Positions 6,557 to 14,898 of a stretch of 48,130 nucleotides of DNA are shown here, piece by piece. The DNA lies in NCBI GenBank assembly GCA_002490465.1, contig DKUB01000023.1, forward strand, positions 1 through 48,130. The letters are read 5' to 3'. The first letter of the stretch is position 1; each line of letters begins with the position of its first letter. The notes beneath the pieces are model-generated. The model searched no databases, was not told where the DNA came from, and worked only from the letters and a program-made list of their open reading frames with translations. A program made the position numbers and the translations under genes. Source of the DNA: Lachnoclostridium sp. UBA7215. Its GTDB lineage: Bacteria > Bacillota > Clostridia > Lachnospirales > Lachnospiraceae.

Positions 6557-8605
6557 TCATTTTTTCGATATCACTCTTATCTTCTTTCCCAGTCGGAACA
6601 ATACGCCACGGCTCTGGAAATATATCTGATAATAATCCGGTTCGAGCGCATCCGTCGGTATGGCAAGAAAATATCTGCTCTCCGCAAACAAATGGGGGGA
6701 ACGCTGGGTTGTATGTGAAAAATCCTTTACATAATTGTGTTGCCTTCCGCAAAAAAATACTTTTTCAATTACGTGGTCACGGTTGTATAATAAAAGCAGC
6801 CTGTCATACATGCGGACATATATTTCCCGCAAATCATTTTTTAATTTGTATTCCGGCTGTTCCTCTCTCCACTGTTTTCCACGGATATATTTTCGCACCA
6901 GCTTCCGGCTGCTCTTTTTATAATAACGTTTCCTGAATAACGGCATTGACTTTGCCTGCTTTATGTCCGGCCGCTGACAGGGTTCTAATGCCCCCTCCGT
7001 TCCAAACAGCTTCCTGTCCTTCCCAGGCGACGGAATCTTTGCAAGCGCCTGATAATCTGCAAAAAAAGGATAAGCGCGGTAGAAGGAGTTATATGTCAGA
7101 TAGCGGTTCAATACTTTACCGCTCTTTCTGTCATACTCATTAATCATACCCTCGTATTCATCTACGGGTTTATTTAAAAATCCACTCATGGAAAAAATGC
7201 GTTCATCTGTTGCTATCGCATTGGAGCGTATTTTAGATTTCCTGCATTTATATTTTTGCAGAAGACGGACGGTGTGAGCATTCTCATCAATGGCATAAAT
7301 CCGCACATAGGAAGATTTATCCCCATCAAAACTCTCCACCGGACGCCTGGCATGCCAGTGGTTATCAAAGATAATTAATTTGTTCTCACCCTCTGCAGTC
7401 TTTTCATTTAACATATAGGCAGCATGTGCCTGATAGGAAAACTCCATATCCGGCATTGGTGTGAGCACGTAACTCTCATAGACAGTCCCTTTCCAAAATT
7501 CTGTATCACACAAAATCCACTGTAACTCAAAAGTATCCCAGTTTATTTTAACGACTGAGTGAATATTCCTTGCACAGAGAAGAACGGCATGTTCCTCCGG
7601 CAGATAAGAAACCGTGTTGATATGTGCCCAGTCAAACATGTCAAAGTAGGGATGGTCAGACAATATGTCTGCCAGACAGAGCTTTCGGACAATTTTACCG
7701 CTCTCCCGATCAATTTCGATAATAGCATCCTCCACATATTTTTCCATTGAACTTGAAACCGTCAGAAAATTTCCGCCCGGAGATATCTCACAACCGTCAT
7801 GGTGAATGCCATCCTCGATATAATACTCCCGGCATGTCCGGCCAAGAAGATTCATTTCATATGCTAAGACTGCGTGTGGATTGGCAAAAGCCGGCGCACT
7901 GATATTATGGGTTAAAAATAGAAATCTTCCACCCGACAGTGGAAATAATCCATATGCCTTTGGAGGCTCTGATAAATAATAACGGATATTCCCCTTCTCA
8001 TCAAAAGCATAAGGATAATGTGTATCCCCTCCATACACAAAAATCCATGGCAGGGCACTCCTCTCTGTTTTCTTTTCGACCTTAATCATATTTTTAAGAT
8101 ATTTGGGGAGACGGTCTGTAAGGAGAATTATTTCTTTTTCCTTTATTTTCTTCCCCTCATAAAAAATCTCAAGAAGTACCCGGTTCTTTGTATCCGGCAA
8201 AAGACCAAAAATGGGAATCCAATGCCATTCGGAAGGCTCGCTCGTATATCCCCAGCCGGAATCATCCAAAAGAGAAACCCTGACACTGCATTCTTCTTTT
8301 GTCCTGAATACACACAGCGCTGTGAGGGGAGCAAAACCGTATGGGTCATGTACAATTAACATTTTATCCGGAGTGAATGTATTTAACTCCATATAATGTT
8401 CTATCAGTTTTTCCCTGTGTTCTGACATCCAGGCCCGGCTTCTCCTCTTCCATATGTGAGTATCCAGATTTGTTTCTGCTTCTGGTTTTTCCGGTATCTT
8501 CCTGCAGGCATTGCGGTACAGCTTTTTCCCATCACATACAGAATGCTCACGATTCAGCCTGCTGCGCCTGATATTCCGAATAAAATTGATTTTGGGTATA
8601 TTCAT
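6557..8605 (-). CDS. Aryl-sulfate sulfotransferase (ASST family), cytoplasmic type
   Basis: 682 residues. ASST enzymes move sulfate from one phenolic sulfate ester to another phenol without PAPS, through a sulfo-histidine. Residues ~75-165 look like the N-terminal beta domain of the family and ~185-560 like the six-bladed propeller. Likely active-site equivalents are H328 (in DWAHINTVSY), R346 (in CARNIHS) and H394 (in YQAHAAYML), the last matching the sulfated histidine of the Escherichia coli enzyme. There is no signal peptide, unlike periplasmic relatives. The C-terminal ~100 residues are basic and look like an added tail. The start ATG has GGAGGG upstream. It lies 54 nt after dnaJ and may be read from the heat-shock operon. 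Donor and acceptor are unknown. Confidence 0.85.
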   Translation of the reverse strand: MNIPKINFIRNIRRSRLNREHSVCDGKKLYRNACRKIPEKPEAETNLDTHIWKRRSRAWMSEHREKLIEHYMELNTFTPDKMLIVHDPYGFAPLTALCVFRTKEECSVRVSLLDDSGWGYTSEPSEWHWIPIFGLLPDTKNRVLLEIFYEGKKIKEKEIILLTDRLPKYLKNMIKVEKKTERSALPWIFVYGGDTHYPYAFDEKGNIRYYLSEPPKAYGLFPLSGGRFLFLTHNISAPAFANPHAVLAYEMNLLGRTCREYYIEDGIHHDGCEISPGGNFLTVSSSMEKYVEDAIIEIDRESGKIVRKLCLADILSDHPYFDMFDWAHINTVSYLPEEHAVLLCARNIHSVVKINWDTFELQWILCDTEFWKGTVYESYVLTPMPDMEFSYQAHAAYMLNEKTAEGENKLIIFDNHWHARRPVESFDGDKSSYVRIYAIDENAHTVRLLQKYKCRKSKIRSNAIATDERIFSMSGFLNKPVDEYEGMINEYDRKSGKVLNRYLTYNSFYRAYPFFADYQALAKIPSPGKDRKLFGTEGALEPCQRPDIKQAKSMPLFRKRYYKKSSRKLVRKYIRGKQWREEQPEYKLKNDLREIYVRMYDRLLLLYNRDHVIEKVFFCGRQHNYVKDFSHTTQRSPHLFAESRYFLAIPTDALEPDYYQIYFQSRGVLFRLGKKIRVISKK

Positions 8606-8659
8606 AGAGCCCTCCGTTCTAATACCAATAATGCAGAAATTTTGTTGGATTCTCCATTT

Positions 8660-9775
8660 CTATTTCTTTTTCTTTTTATCTTTTTTTTCAAAAGATTCCT
8701 CAAGCTGCTCTAATAATTTTTTCTGCTCACGGTTCAGGCTTGTTGGAACATCAACAACCAAGTCCACATAATGATTTCCACGCATCTTTTTATTGCGTAA
8801 TGATGGAACACCTTTTCCCCTCAGACGCACACGGGTACCTGTCTGTGTTCCTGCTTTCACATTATAAGCAACATCCCCATCAATTGTATGAATAATAATA
8901 TCCCCCCCCAATGCTGCTCTCGGATAGGAAATACGCACGGTGGAATAAATATCATAATCACGTCTCTGAAACTCCGGATGCGGCTCCATGTACACTTCTA
9001 CCAGAAGATCTCCCCGGCTGCCGCCGTTAACACCCGGCTCCCCTTTACCACGAAGACGTACACTCTGTCCGTGATCAATTCCAGCGGGAATTGTAACCTG
9101 AAGCTTTTCTTTTTTACTAATATAACCATTTCCACGGCAGTCCGGACATTTGTCCCTGATAATTGTTCCCTTGCCGCCACAGGCAGGACAAGGTGATACA
9201 TTCTGCACCATGCCAAACAGTGACTGCTGGGTATGGACTACCTGACCCTTTCCGCCACACTGACCACAGGTAGTTGGATTGGTTCCGGGTTTTGCTCCAT
9301 TGCCACCACAGGTTTTACACGTTACCTTTGATGGAATTTCAATTTCCTTCTCTGTTCCAAAACAGGCTTCCTCAAATGTAATACGCACCTGAGTCCTTAA
9401 GTTTGCTCCTCTCTGCGGTGCATTCGGATCACTTCGGCGCCGTCCGCCAAATCCGCCCCCGAATAAATCTCCAAAAATATCCCCAAAACTGCCGAATATG
9501 TCATCCATATCCATTCCGCTAAAGCCGCCGGCTCCACCGGCACCACCTTCAAAAGCGGCATGACCAAACTGATCATACTGACGCCGCTTATCCGGATCAC
9601 TTAATACCGCATATGCCTCTGAGGCTTCCTTAAATTTAACCTCTGCCTCCTTATCTCCTGGATTGGTATCCGGATGATATTTTTTTGCCAGCGACCGATA
9701 TGCTTTTTTCAGCGCCGCATCGTCTGCGGAACGATCTACGCCTAATACCTCATAGTAATCTCTCTTGTCAGCCAT
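8660..9775 (-). CDS. dnaJ: Chaperone DnaJ (Hsp40)
   Basis: 371 residues from the ATG at 9775 (MADKRDYYEVLGV), which has GAGG with a 5-nt spacer; the open frame extends 17 codons further without a ribosome site. It stimulates the DnaK ATPase and delivers unfolded clients. The J domain occupies residues 1-70 with the HPD motif in KKYHPDTNPGD. A Gly/Phe-rich stretch (about 75-115) follows, then four CxxCxGxG zinc repeats (CKTCGGNG, CGQCGGKG, CPACGGKG, CPDCRGNG) and the two substrate-binding beta domains. The C-terminus is a Lys run (FEKKDKKKKK). It lies downstream of dnaK across a ~200-nt intergenic region with several hairpins. Confidence 0.97.
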   Translation of the reverse strand: MADKRDYYEVLGVDRSADDAALKKAYRSLAKKYHPDTNPGDKEAEVKFKEASEAYAVLSDPDKRRQYDQFGHAAFEGGAGGAGGFSGMDMDDIFGSFGDIFGDLFGGGFGGRRRSDPNAPQRGANLRTQVRITFEEACFGTEKEIEIPSKVTCKTCGGNGAKPGTNPTTCGQCGGKGQVVHTQQSLFGMVQNVSPCPACGGKGTIIRDKCPDCRGNGYISKKEKLQVTIPAGIDHGQSVRLRGKGEPGVNGGSRGDLLVEVYMEPHPEFQRRDYDIYSTVRISYPRAALGGDIIIHTIDGDVAYNVKAGTQTGTRVRLRGKGVPSLRNKKMRGNHYVDLVVDVPTSLNREQKKLLEQLEESFEKKDKKKKK

Positions 9776-9810
9776 ATTATCCTCATTTCTGCGCTGCTTT
9801 TTGCGCATAA

Positions 9811-9867
9811 AGCAATTTTGTGTCAAGCAACGCCAAAGCCAATAATATTGGCTTACACAAAATTGCT
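9811..9867 (-). repeat. Nested hairpin in the dnaK-dnaJ intergenic region
   Basis: An outer perfect 13-bp stem pairs AGCAATTTTGTGT (9811-9823) with 9855-9867. Inside it, an 8-bp stem pairs AAGCCAAT (9836-9843) with ATTGGCTT (9847-9854). The two stems stack directly on the 3' side (plus orientation) and leave a 12-nt bulge on the other. A third small stem (GTGTGAA/TTCACAC) adjoins at 9868-9892. No T-run follows, so it is more likely an mRNA processing or stability structure than a terminator. Confidence 0.65.
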
Positions 9868-9916
9868 GTGTGAAAAATTTATTTCTTCACACTATCCTCC
9901 ATTCTACGCACAAAGG

Positions 9917-9944
9917 ACTCGTGCCATCATAATATGGCACGAGT
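9917..9944 (-). repeat. Hairpin 30 nt downstream of dnaK
   Basis: A perfect 11-bp stem (ACTCGTGCCAT with its complement) encloses a 6-nt loop. On the minus strand it is followed by CCTTTGTG, a poor T-run. It could be a leaky terminator or a 3'-end stabiliser that sets the dnaK:dnaJ ratio. Confidence 0.6.
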
Positions 9945-9973
9945 TCCTGTTATATCCGGCTTATTCCGTGTCT

Positions 9974-11857
9974 TTACACCTCACGGTAATCTGCATCTAC
10001 AACATCATCATTGCTGTTGTCCTGTGCTGCACTGCCGGCTCCGGCAGCTGCTCCCATATCCGGGCCTGCTCCCTGCGCACCAGCCGCCTGCTGTGCCTGC
10101 TCATAAACCTTTGCAAATACCTGCTGGGCATTTGTCATCAAGGATTCTTTCGCTGCTTTTAATTCATCCACATCAGCATCGGACATATTTTCCGGTGTTG
10201 TCCTCTCAAGGATTGCCTTTACCTTATCAATTTCCGCCTGCACTTTTTCCTTCTCAGCAGCATCCACGCCATCACCTACATCATTTAATGCCTTTTCTGT
10301 CTGGAATACCATACTGTCTGCCTCATTGCGTGCATCGATGCCCTCTTTGCGCTTCTTGTCCTGCGCCTCGAATTCAGCAGCCTCTTTTACTGCCTTTTCG
10401 ATTTCATCATCATTCATATTCGAACCGGCTGTAATTGTAATATGCTGTTCTTTTCCTGTACCCAGATCTTTTGCCGATACATTTACAATACCGTTGGCAT
10501 CAATATCAAAGGTAACTTCAATCTGTGGAACACCACGCATCGCCGGTGGAATTCCATCCAGACGGAACTGGCCAAGCGATTTATTATCTTTGGCGAACTG
10601 CCGCTCACCCTGTACTACATTGATGTCTACTGCCGTCTGATTATCTGCCGCTGTTGAGAAAATCTGGCTCTTCTTTGTAGGAATTGTTGTATTTCTCTCA
10701 ATCAGCCTTGTTGCTACACCACCCATTGTCTCAATAGCCAGTGAAAGCGGTGTGACATCCAGAAGAAGAATATCTCCGGCACCGGATTCTCCGGCAAGTT
10801 TTCCACCCTGAATGGATGCCCCAAGTGCCACACACTCATCCGGATTCAGAGATTTGTTCGGCTCATGTCCGGTCAGCTGCTTTACTTTGTCCTGAACAGC
10901 CGGAATACGTGTAGAACCACCAACAAGGAGTACTTTGCCAAGTTCGGAAGCTGTAATTCCCGCATCTTTTAATGCGTTCTGAACCGGTGTTGCCGTTCTC
11001 TCTACCAAATCTGCTGTCAGCTCATCAAATTTTGCCCGTGTCAGGTTCATATCGAAATGCTTTGGTCCCTCTGCGGTTGCCGTAATAAACGGAAGATTGA
11101 TATTGGTTGTCGTTGCGGCAGAGAGCTCCTTCTTTGCTTTCTCTGCTGCCTCTCTCAGACGCTGCATTGCCATTTTATCTGTAGAGAGGTCAACTCCCTC
11201 TGCCTTTTTAAATTCAGAAACCATGTAATCACATACTTTGCTGTCAAAGTCATCACCGCCAAGACGGTTATCACCGGAAGTTGAGAGCACCTCGATTACG
11301 CCATCGCCGATTTCAATAATCGAGACATCGAATGTACCGCCTCCAAGGTCATATACCATGATTTTCTGCTCACCTTCATTGTCAAGCCCATAGGCAAGCG
11401 CTGCTGCTGTCGGCTCATTGATAATACGCTTAACCTCAAGTCCTGCAATTTTTCCGGCATCCTTTGTTGCCTGACGCTGAGCGTCATTAAAATAGGCAGG
11501 AACGGTAATAACTGCTTCTGTTACTTTTTCACCGCCCAGATAATTCTCAGCATCCCCTTTCAGCTTCTGAAGAATCATTGCGCTGATTTCCTGTGGGGAA
11601 TATTTTTTATCATCAATATCTGTACGGTAATCTGTACCCATATGTCTCTTTATTGAGGAAATTGTTTTATCTGCATTCGTGACTGCCTGACGCTTTGCAG
11701 GCTCACCAATCAATCTCTCCCCGGTTTTTGTAAACGCTACAACAGATGGCGTTGTCCTCGCTCCCTCTGCATTTGCAATAACAACCGGTTTACCACCTTC
11801 CATTACTGCTACACAGCTATTTGTTGTACCTAAATCAATACCTATAATCTTGCTCAT
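9974..11857 (-). CDS. dnaK: Chaperone DnaK (Hsp70)
   Basis: 627 residues, full length. An ATP-driven chaperone. The nucleotide-binding domain shows IGIDLGTTNSCVAV at the start, the Hsp70 signature MVYDLGGGTFDVSIIEIG and VLLVGGSTRIPAVQ. The linker DVTPLSLAIETMGG and the substrate-binding beta domain with FQLDG-like FRLDGIPPA follow, then a helical lid and an Ala/Gly-rich tail ending in DDVVDADYREV (family EEVD-like end). As in other Gram-positives, it lacks the ~24-residue insertion of Gram-negative DnaK. The start ATG is preceded by AGAGAGG, 26 nt after grpE. It is part of the CIRCE-controlled operon. Confidence 0.98.
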   Translation of the reverse strand: MSKIIGIDLGTTNSCVAVMEGGKPVVIANAEGARTTPSVVAFTKTGERLIGEPAKRQAVTNADKTISSIKRHMGTDYRTDIDDKKYSPQEISAMILQKLKGDAENYLGGEKVTEAVITVPAYFNDAQRQATKDAGKIAGLEVKRIINEPTAAALAYGLDNEGEQKIMVYDLGGGTFDVSIIEIGDGVIEVLSTSGDNRLGGDDFDSKVCDYMVSEFKKAEGVDLSTDKMAMQRLREAAEKAKKELSAATTTNINLPFITATAEGPKHFDMNLTRAKFDELTADLVERTATPVQNALKDAGITASELGKVLLVGGSTRIPAVQDKVKQLTGHEPNKSLNPDECVALGASIQGGKLAGESGAGDILLLDVTPLSLAIETMGGVATRLIERNTTIPTKKSQIFSTAADNQTAVDINVVQGERQFAKDNKSLGQFRLDGIPPAMRGVPQIEVTFDIDANGIVNVSAKDLGTGKEQHITITAGSNMNDDEIEKAVKEAAEFEAQDKKRKEGIDARNEADSMVFQTEKALNDVGDGVDAAEKEKVQAEIDKVKAILERTTPENMSDADVDELKAAKESLMTNAQQVFAKVYEQAQQAAGAQGAGPDMGAAAGAGSAAQDNSNDDVVDADYREV

Positions 11858-11883
11858 AATAATAACCTCTCTTTCTGAAACAT

Positions 11884-12603
11884 TTAATTTAATACTTTAA
11901 CCATACTGTGCCTTACCACACTATCTTTATACAGATATCCCTTTTGGAATTCCTCTATCACCTTATTGGATTCCTCGGAGTCATCCTCATCATGCATAAC
12001 CGCGTTGTGCAGATTAGGGTCAAATTCCTGTCCCACCGCTTCTATCGGTGTGACACCCAGCTCTTCAAACACTGTCTGAAGCTGTTTGTAAACAGCCTCA
12101 ATTCCCTTTACAAAAGGAGTCTCCCTCTCTTCATCCGAGAGTCCGTCAAATCCACGCTCCAGATTATCTACTACCGGGAGCATTTTTTCAATTACTGATT
12201 TCGCACCAATTTCAAACATGGCGCTCTTTTCCCGCTCCGAGCGGTTCCGGAAATTCTCAAACTCTGCCAGATTCCGCATCAGCCGGTCATTCAGTTCCTC
12301 TATTTTTTCATCCTTTTTATCCTTGCGCGGCTTTTTGGATGAACCCTTTTTCTTTTTGGGGGCATTATCCTGTTCCTCTGCCTCCCCGTCCTGAGCCGCC
12401 TCTTTCTCTGATACCGTGTCCTCTTCCACAGCATTGTTTACTGTGGTGTTATTTACCGTGGCATCATCAGACACATTTTCCTCCTGAACGGTTTCCTCTA
12501 CCGCTTCCTCATCCACCTTCAGTTCCTGTACCTCCTGATTCTCCATCTGCTTTTTTAATTTATCTTCCTGTTCGTTTGTCACTTCTACCACCTGGCATTC
12601 CAC
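11884..12603 (-). CDS. grpE: Nucleotide exchange factor GrpE
   Basis: 239 residues from GTG at 12603, chosen because GGAG lies 6 nt upstream; a TTG four codons earlier and a GTG seven codons later are alternatives. GrpE releases ADP from DnaK. Residues ~1-95 are a long, acidic, repetitive region (many VEE/VNN/EE segments) ending in a Lys-rich stretch (PKKKKGSSKKPRKDKKDEK), longer than usual. The conserved part follows: the coiled coil with RNLAEFENFRNRSEREK, LPVVDNLERG, and the beta-wing domain with FDPNLHNAVMHDEDDSEESN and the end DSVVRHSMVKV. It lies between hrcA and dnaK in the heat-shock operon. Confidence 0.95.
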   Translation of the reverse strand: MECQVVEVTNEQEDKLKKQMENQEVQELKVDEEAVEETVQEENVSDDATVNNTTVNNAVEEDTVSEKEAAQDGEAEEQDNAPKKKKGSSKKPRKDKKDEKIEELNDRLMRNLAEFENFRNRSEREKSAMFEIGAKSVIEKMLPVVDNLERGFDGLSDEERETPFVKGIEAVYKQLQTVFEELGVTPIEAVGQEFDPNLHNAVMHDEDDSEESNKVIEEFQKGYLYKDSVVRHSMVKVLN

Positions 12604-12638
12604 CTTTCTCTCCAATCACTTTCCCCGAGCCCGTATAC

Positions 12639-13667
12639 CTACTTTTTAAATATACTGTCTAACTGCTGCATACAGTTTTCCAATGTACCTACCACCTTTT
12701 CATAGTCCATTCGCTTCGGTCCCACAATACCGATTTTACCGTATACACCTTCTTCTATCTTATAAGTTGCCGTCACAACGGAACAATCTTTCATCGATTC
12801 GACCGGAGACTCCTCTCCGATATATACCTGAATGCCATGTTCCTGATTTCCGTCCGGCGGCTTATCATTTGCCCACGCCGTCAGCATTTGTTTTTCCTCA
12901 AAGGTAGACAGAAGCTCTGTCATTTTATCCTTATCTGAAAGCTCCGGGTACTTTAAAATATTTGTTGCTCCGGATGTGTAGATTTCTGACTCATCCTCTT
13001 CTGCCATAACTTCACCAATACAATCAAGAATGCTGGAAACCAAATCTCCATATTCTCCGGCTTTTTCTTTAATCTGCTGCATAAGCGCCAAATTGATTTC
13101 CGTAAAATCAAGACCGTTCAGCGCCGTGTTCAGCAAAAAATTCATTTGAACAATTACATTCTCTTCTACTTCCCCGACCAGCTCGATAAACTTATTATTT
13201 ACACGATTGTTATCCAGAACAACAATGACAAGAATCTGATTTTCCGGCATCTGGTTCAACTGGATAAACTTTATTTTCTTATGCTGGTAACGCGGTTTTG
13301 TAACCATGGAAGTATAATTTGTATTCTGTGCCAGAAGTTTTGCCACCTGTTTTAAAAGCAAATCAATTTTGTCGGCCTTTTCCACCATCAAATCCCGCAT
13401 CTCCTGTACCTCCTGATCCTTGCGGGATAAAATAGTATCGACATACAGACGATATGCTTTATCCGAGGGAATACGTCCGGCCGAAGTATGGGGCTGCAAA
13501 ATATAACCCATTTCCTCCAGGTCTGACATCTCGTTGCGAATAGTCGCAGAGCTCAGATTCAAATCTGTATACTTTGAAACTGTCCGGGAGCCGACCGGTT
13601 CGCCGGTTTCCATATAATTGCGAATAATTGCTTCTAATATTTTCTGTTTGCGTTCACTTAGCTCCAC
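12639..13667 (-). CDS. hrcA: Heat-inducible transcription repressor HrcA
   Basis: 342 residues from GTG at 13667 (MELSERKQKILEAII), with AAAGGAAG upstream. The open frame continues 13 codons further, but that upstream GTG lies inside the CIRCE operator and is rejected. The N-terminal winged helix carries GEPVGSRTVSKYTDLNLSS and TIRNEMSDLEEMGYI; the rest matches the GAF-like and dimerisation parts, including a C-terminal GIVGPKRMDYEKV. HrcA binds CIRCE and represses this operon; folding by GroEL usually adjusts its activity, which is family knowledge and not visible here. Confidence 0.96.
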   Translation of the reverse strand: MELSERKQKILEAIIRNYMETGEPVGSRTVSKYTDLNLSSATIRNEMSDLEEMGYILQPHTSAGRIPSDKAYRLYVDTILSRKDQEVQEMRDLMVEKADKIDLLLKQVAKLLAQNTNYTSMVTKPRYQHKKIKFIQLNQMPENQILVIVVLDNNRVNNKFIELVGEVEENVIVQMNFLLNTALNGLDFTEINLALMQQIKEKAGEYGDLVSSILDCIGEVMAEEDESEIYTSGATNILKYPELSDKDKMTELLSTFEEKQMLTAWANDKPPDGNQEHGIQVYIGEESPVESMKDCSVVTATYKIEEGVYGKIGIVGPKRMDYEKVVGTLENCMQQLDSIFKK

Positions 13668-13695
13668 GGCATCACTTCCTTTCGCTCCGCTCTTG

Positions 13696-13722
13696 TTAGC
13701 ACTCACTTCTAAAGAGTGCTAA
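13696..13722 (-). promoter_or_regulatory. CIRCE operator (HrcA binding site)
   Basis: TTAGCACTC, a 9-nt spacer and GAGTGCTAA: a perfect match to the CIRCE consensus. It lies between the promoter and the hrcA start, so HrcA autoregulates the whole operon. Confidence 0.97.
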
Positions 13723-13737
13723 CTATTGGCTACCATT

Positions 13738-13766
13738 AAAATACCACCTTGCGGTGGTATTGTCAA
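13738..13766 (-). promoter_or_regulatory. Promoter of the hrcA-grpE-dnaK-dnaJ operon
   Basis: On the minus strand TTGACA (13766-13761), a 17-nt spacer and TATTTT (13743-13738) form a vegetative-type promoter directly upstream of CIRCE. The spacer is almost entirely occupied by the hairpin that probably ends lrgB transcription. Confidence 0.75.
13740..13761 (-). terminator. Terminator-like hairpin after lrgB, inside the hrcA promoter
   Basis: AATACCACC and GGTGGTATT pair as a perfect 9-bp stem around a 4-nt loop, followed on the minus strand by TTAATGG. It lies 23 nt past the lrgB stop. The T-run is short, so efficiency is uncertain. Confidence 0.6.
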
Positions 13767-13783
13767 GGGGAAAAATATAAAAT

Positions 13784-14473
13784 TTACCAAATTGCAAATA
13801 TATTTGCTCCAATTACCGTAAACAACCCGGCCACAACTATGGCAAGGCTGCCCATTGCTCCCTCAATCTGCCCCATTTCCATAGCTCTGGCTGTGCCAAT
13901 TGAATGAGAGGATGTTCCCAGCGCAAGTCCGACAGCCACTCTCTCTTTTATATGCAGCATGCGGCATATAAAATCTCCTGCCACATTTCCAAAAATACCG
14001 GTAAGAACAATGGCTGCCACCGTAATGGTTACGATTCCGCCTAATTCCTCACTAATCGACATGCCGATTGCTGTAGTGACGGATTTAGGGAGCAGTGTCA
14101 CATATTCACTGTGGTTCAACCGGCAGAGTACAGCCAGCAAAAGAGTGGATGCTAAACTGGTCACTACACCAGTGAAAATGCCTGCCAGGATTGCCAGGGC
14201 ATGCTTCTTCAGCACAGCAAACTGACGGTAGAGCGGTACGGCAAGAGCTACTGTTGAGGGTGTCAGGAAATAGCTGAGAAGGGAGCTCCCATCCTCATAA
14301 ATCTCGTAATCCATCCCGATTACAACAAGTATACCAATTACAAATACAATGGCAATGAGAAGCGGATTAAAAAAAACCAATCCGGTTTTCTTTCTCAGAA
14401 AAACACCGATTTCATACCCCAGAAGGCTGATAAACACTGCAAAAAAGGAAGATTCCGATAAAAAATCACTCAT
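13784..14473 (-). CDS. lrgB: LrgB/CidB-family membrane protein
   Basis: 229 residues with about six hydrophobic membrane segments. Family hallmarks are the central VTLLPKSVTTAIGMSISEEL and the later LGTSSHSIGTARAME near the C-terminus. LrgB works with LrgA (its start overlaps the end of lrgA by 8 nt) in the inner membrane. The pair is known in Staphylococcus as a modulator of murein hydrolase activity and cell death, and elsewhere as a carrier for small organic acids such as pyruvate, or in plants glycolate. Which role applies here cannot be told from sequence. Confidence 0.9.
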   Translation of the reverse strand: MSDFLSESSFFAVFISLLGYEIGVFLRKKTGLVFFNPLLIAIVFVIGILVVIGMDYEIYEDGSSLLSYFLTPSTVALAVPLYRQFAVLKKHALAILAGIFTGVVTSLASTLLLAVLCRLNHSEYVTLLPKSVTTAIGMSISEELGGIVTITVAAIVLTGIFGNVAGDFICRMLHIKERVAVGLALGTSSHSIGTARAMEMGQIEGAMGSLAIVVAGLFTVIGANIFAIW

Positions 14474-14828
14474 TCCATGACTCCTTTCTGCGGTGCATCA
14501 AAGCCTGCGTCACCCATCCCGTTGCAGCCATAACAAGCGTTGTAATAACAACAACTGACAGAACAAATGGAAGAAACATTGTCTCCATTTCCTTCCATTG
14601 CGTCATAAGCCCCACACCGGCCGGTATAAAGAAAAGCGGCTTGATTTCTACAATGAAATCGGCCGCCTTTTCTACCCAGGAAAGACGAACAGCCCCTGTA
14701 AACAACAGAACAAATAAAATCACCAGGCCATAAACACCCGAAGGAACTGTAAACGGCAAAAGATGCCGCAGCGTCTCTCCCAGAAAAGATATCATTATTA
14801 TAAGTAAAAACTGACTCATCCATTTCAT
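14466..14828 (-). CDS. lrgA: LrgA/CidA-family holin-like membrane protein
   Basis: 120 residues with four hydrophobic segments. The family pattern is clear: FLGETLRHLLPFTVPSGVYGLVILFVLL at the first loop and FFIPAGVGLM in the middle. The start ATG at 14828 has GGAGG about 10 nt upstream. It overlaps lrgB by 8 nt and lies 70 nt after the GH115 gene, so it could be read from the uxaC promoter as well as its own. It forms a membrane complex with LrgB. Confidence 0.9.
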   Translation of the reverse strand: MKWMSQFLLIIMISFLGETLRHLLPFTVPSGVYGLVILFVLLFTGAVRLSWVEKAADFIVEIKPLFFIPAGVGLMTQWKEMETMFLPFVLSVVVITTLVMAATGWVTQALMHRRKESWNE

Positions 14829-14898
14829 ATGCCAAAAGCCTCCGATCCGGCAGCCAGCGGGAACTTACCGGATGGAACTCTGACAGCCATCTTCTCTT

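Noticed and set aside
13668..13706. An upstream GTG start for hrcA
   Set aside because: It lies inside the CIRCE operator; the GTG at 13667 has a ribosome site and gives the usual HrcA length.
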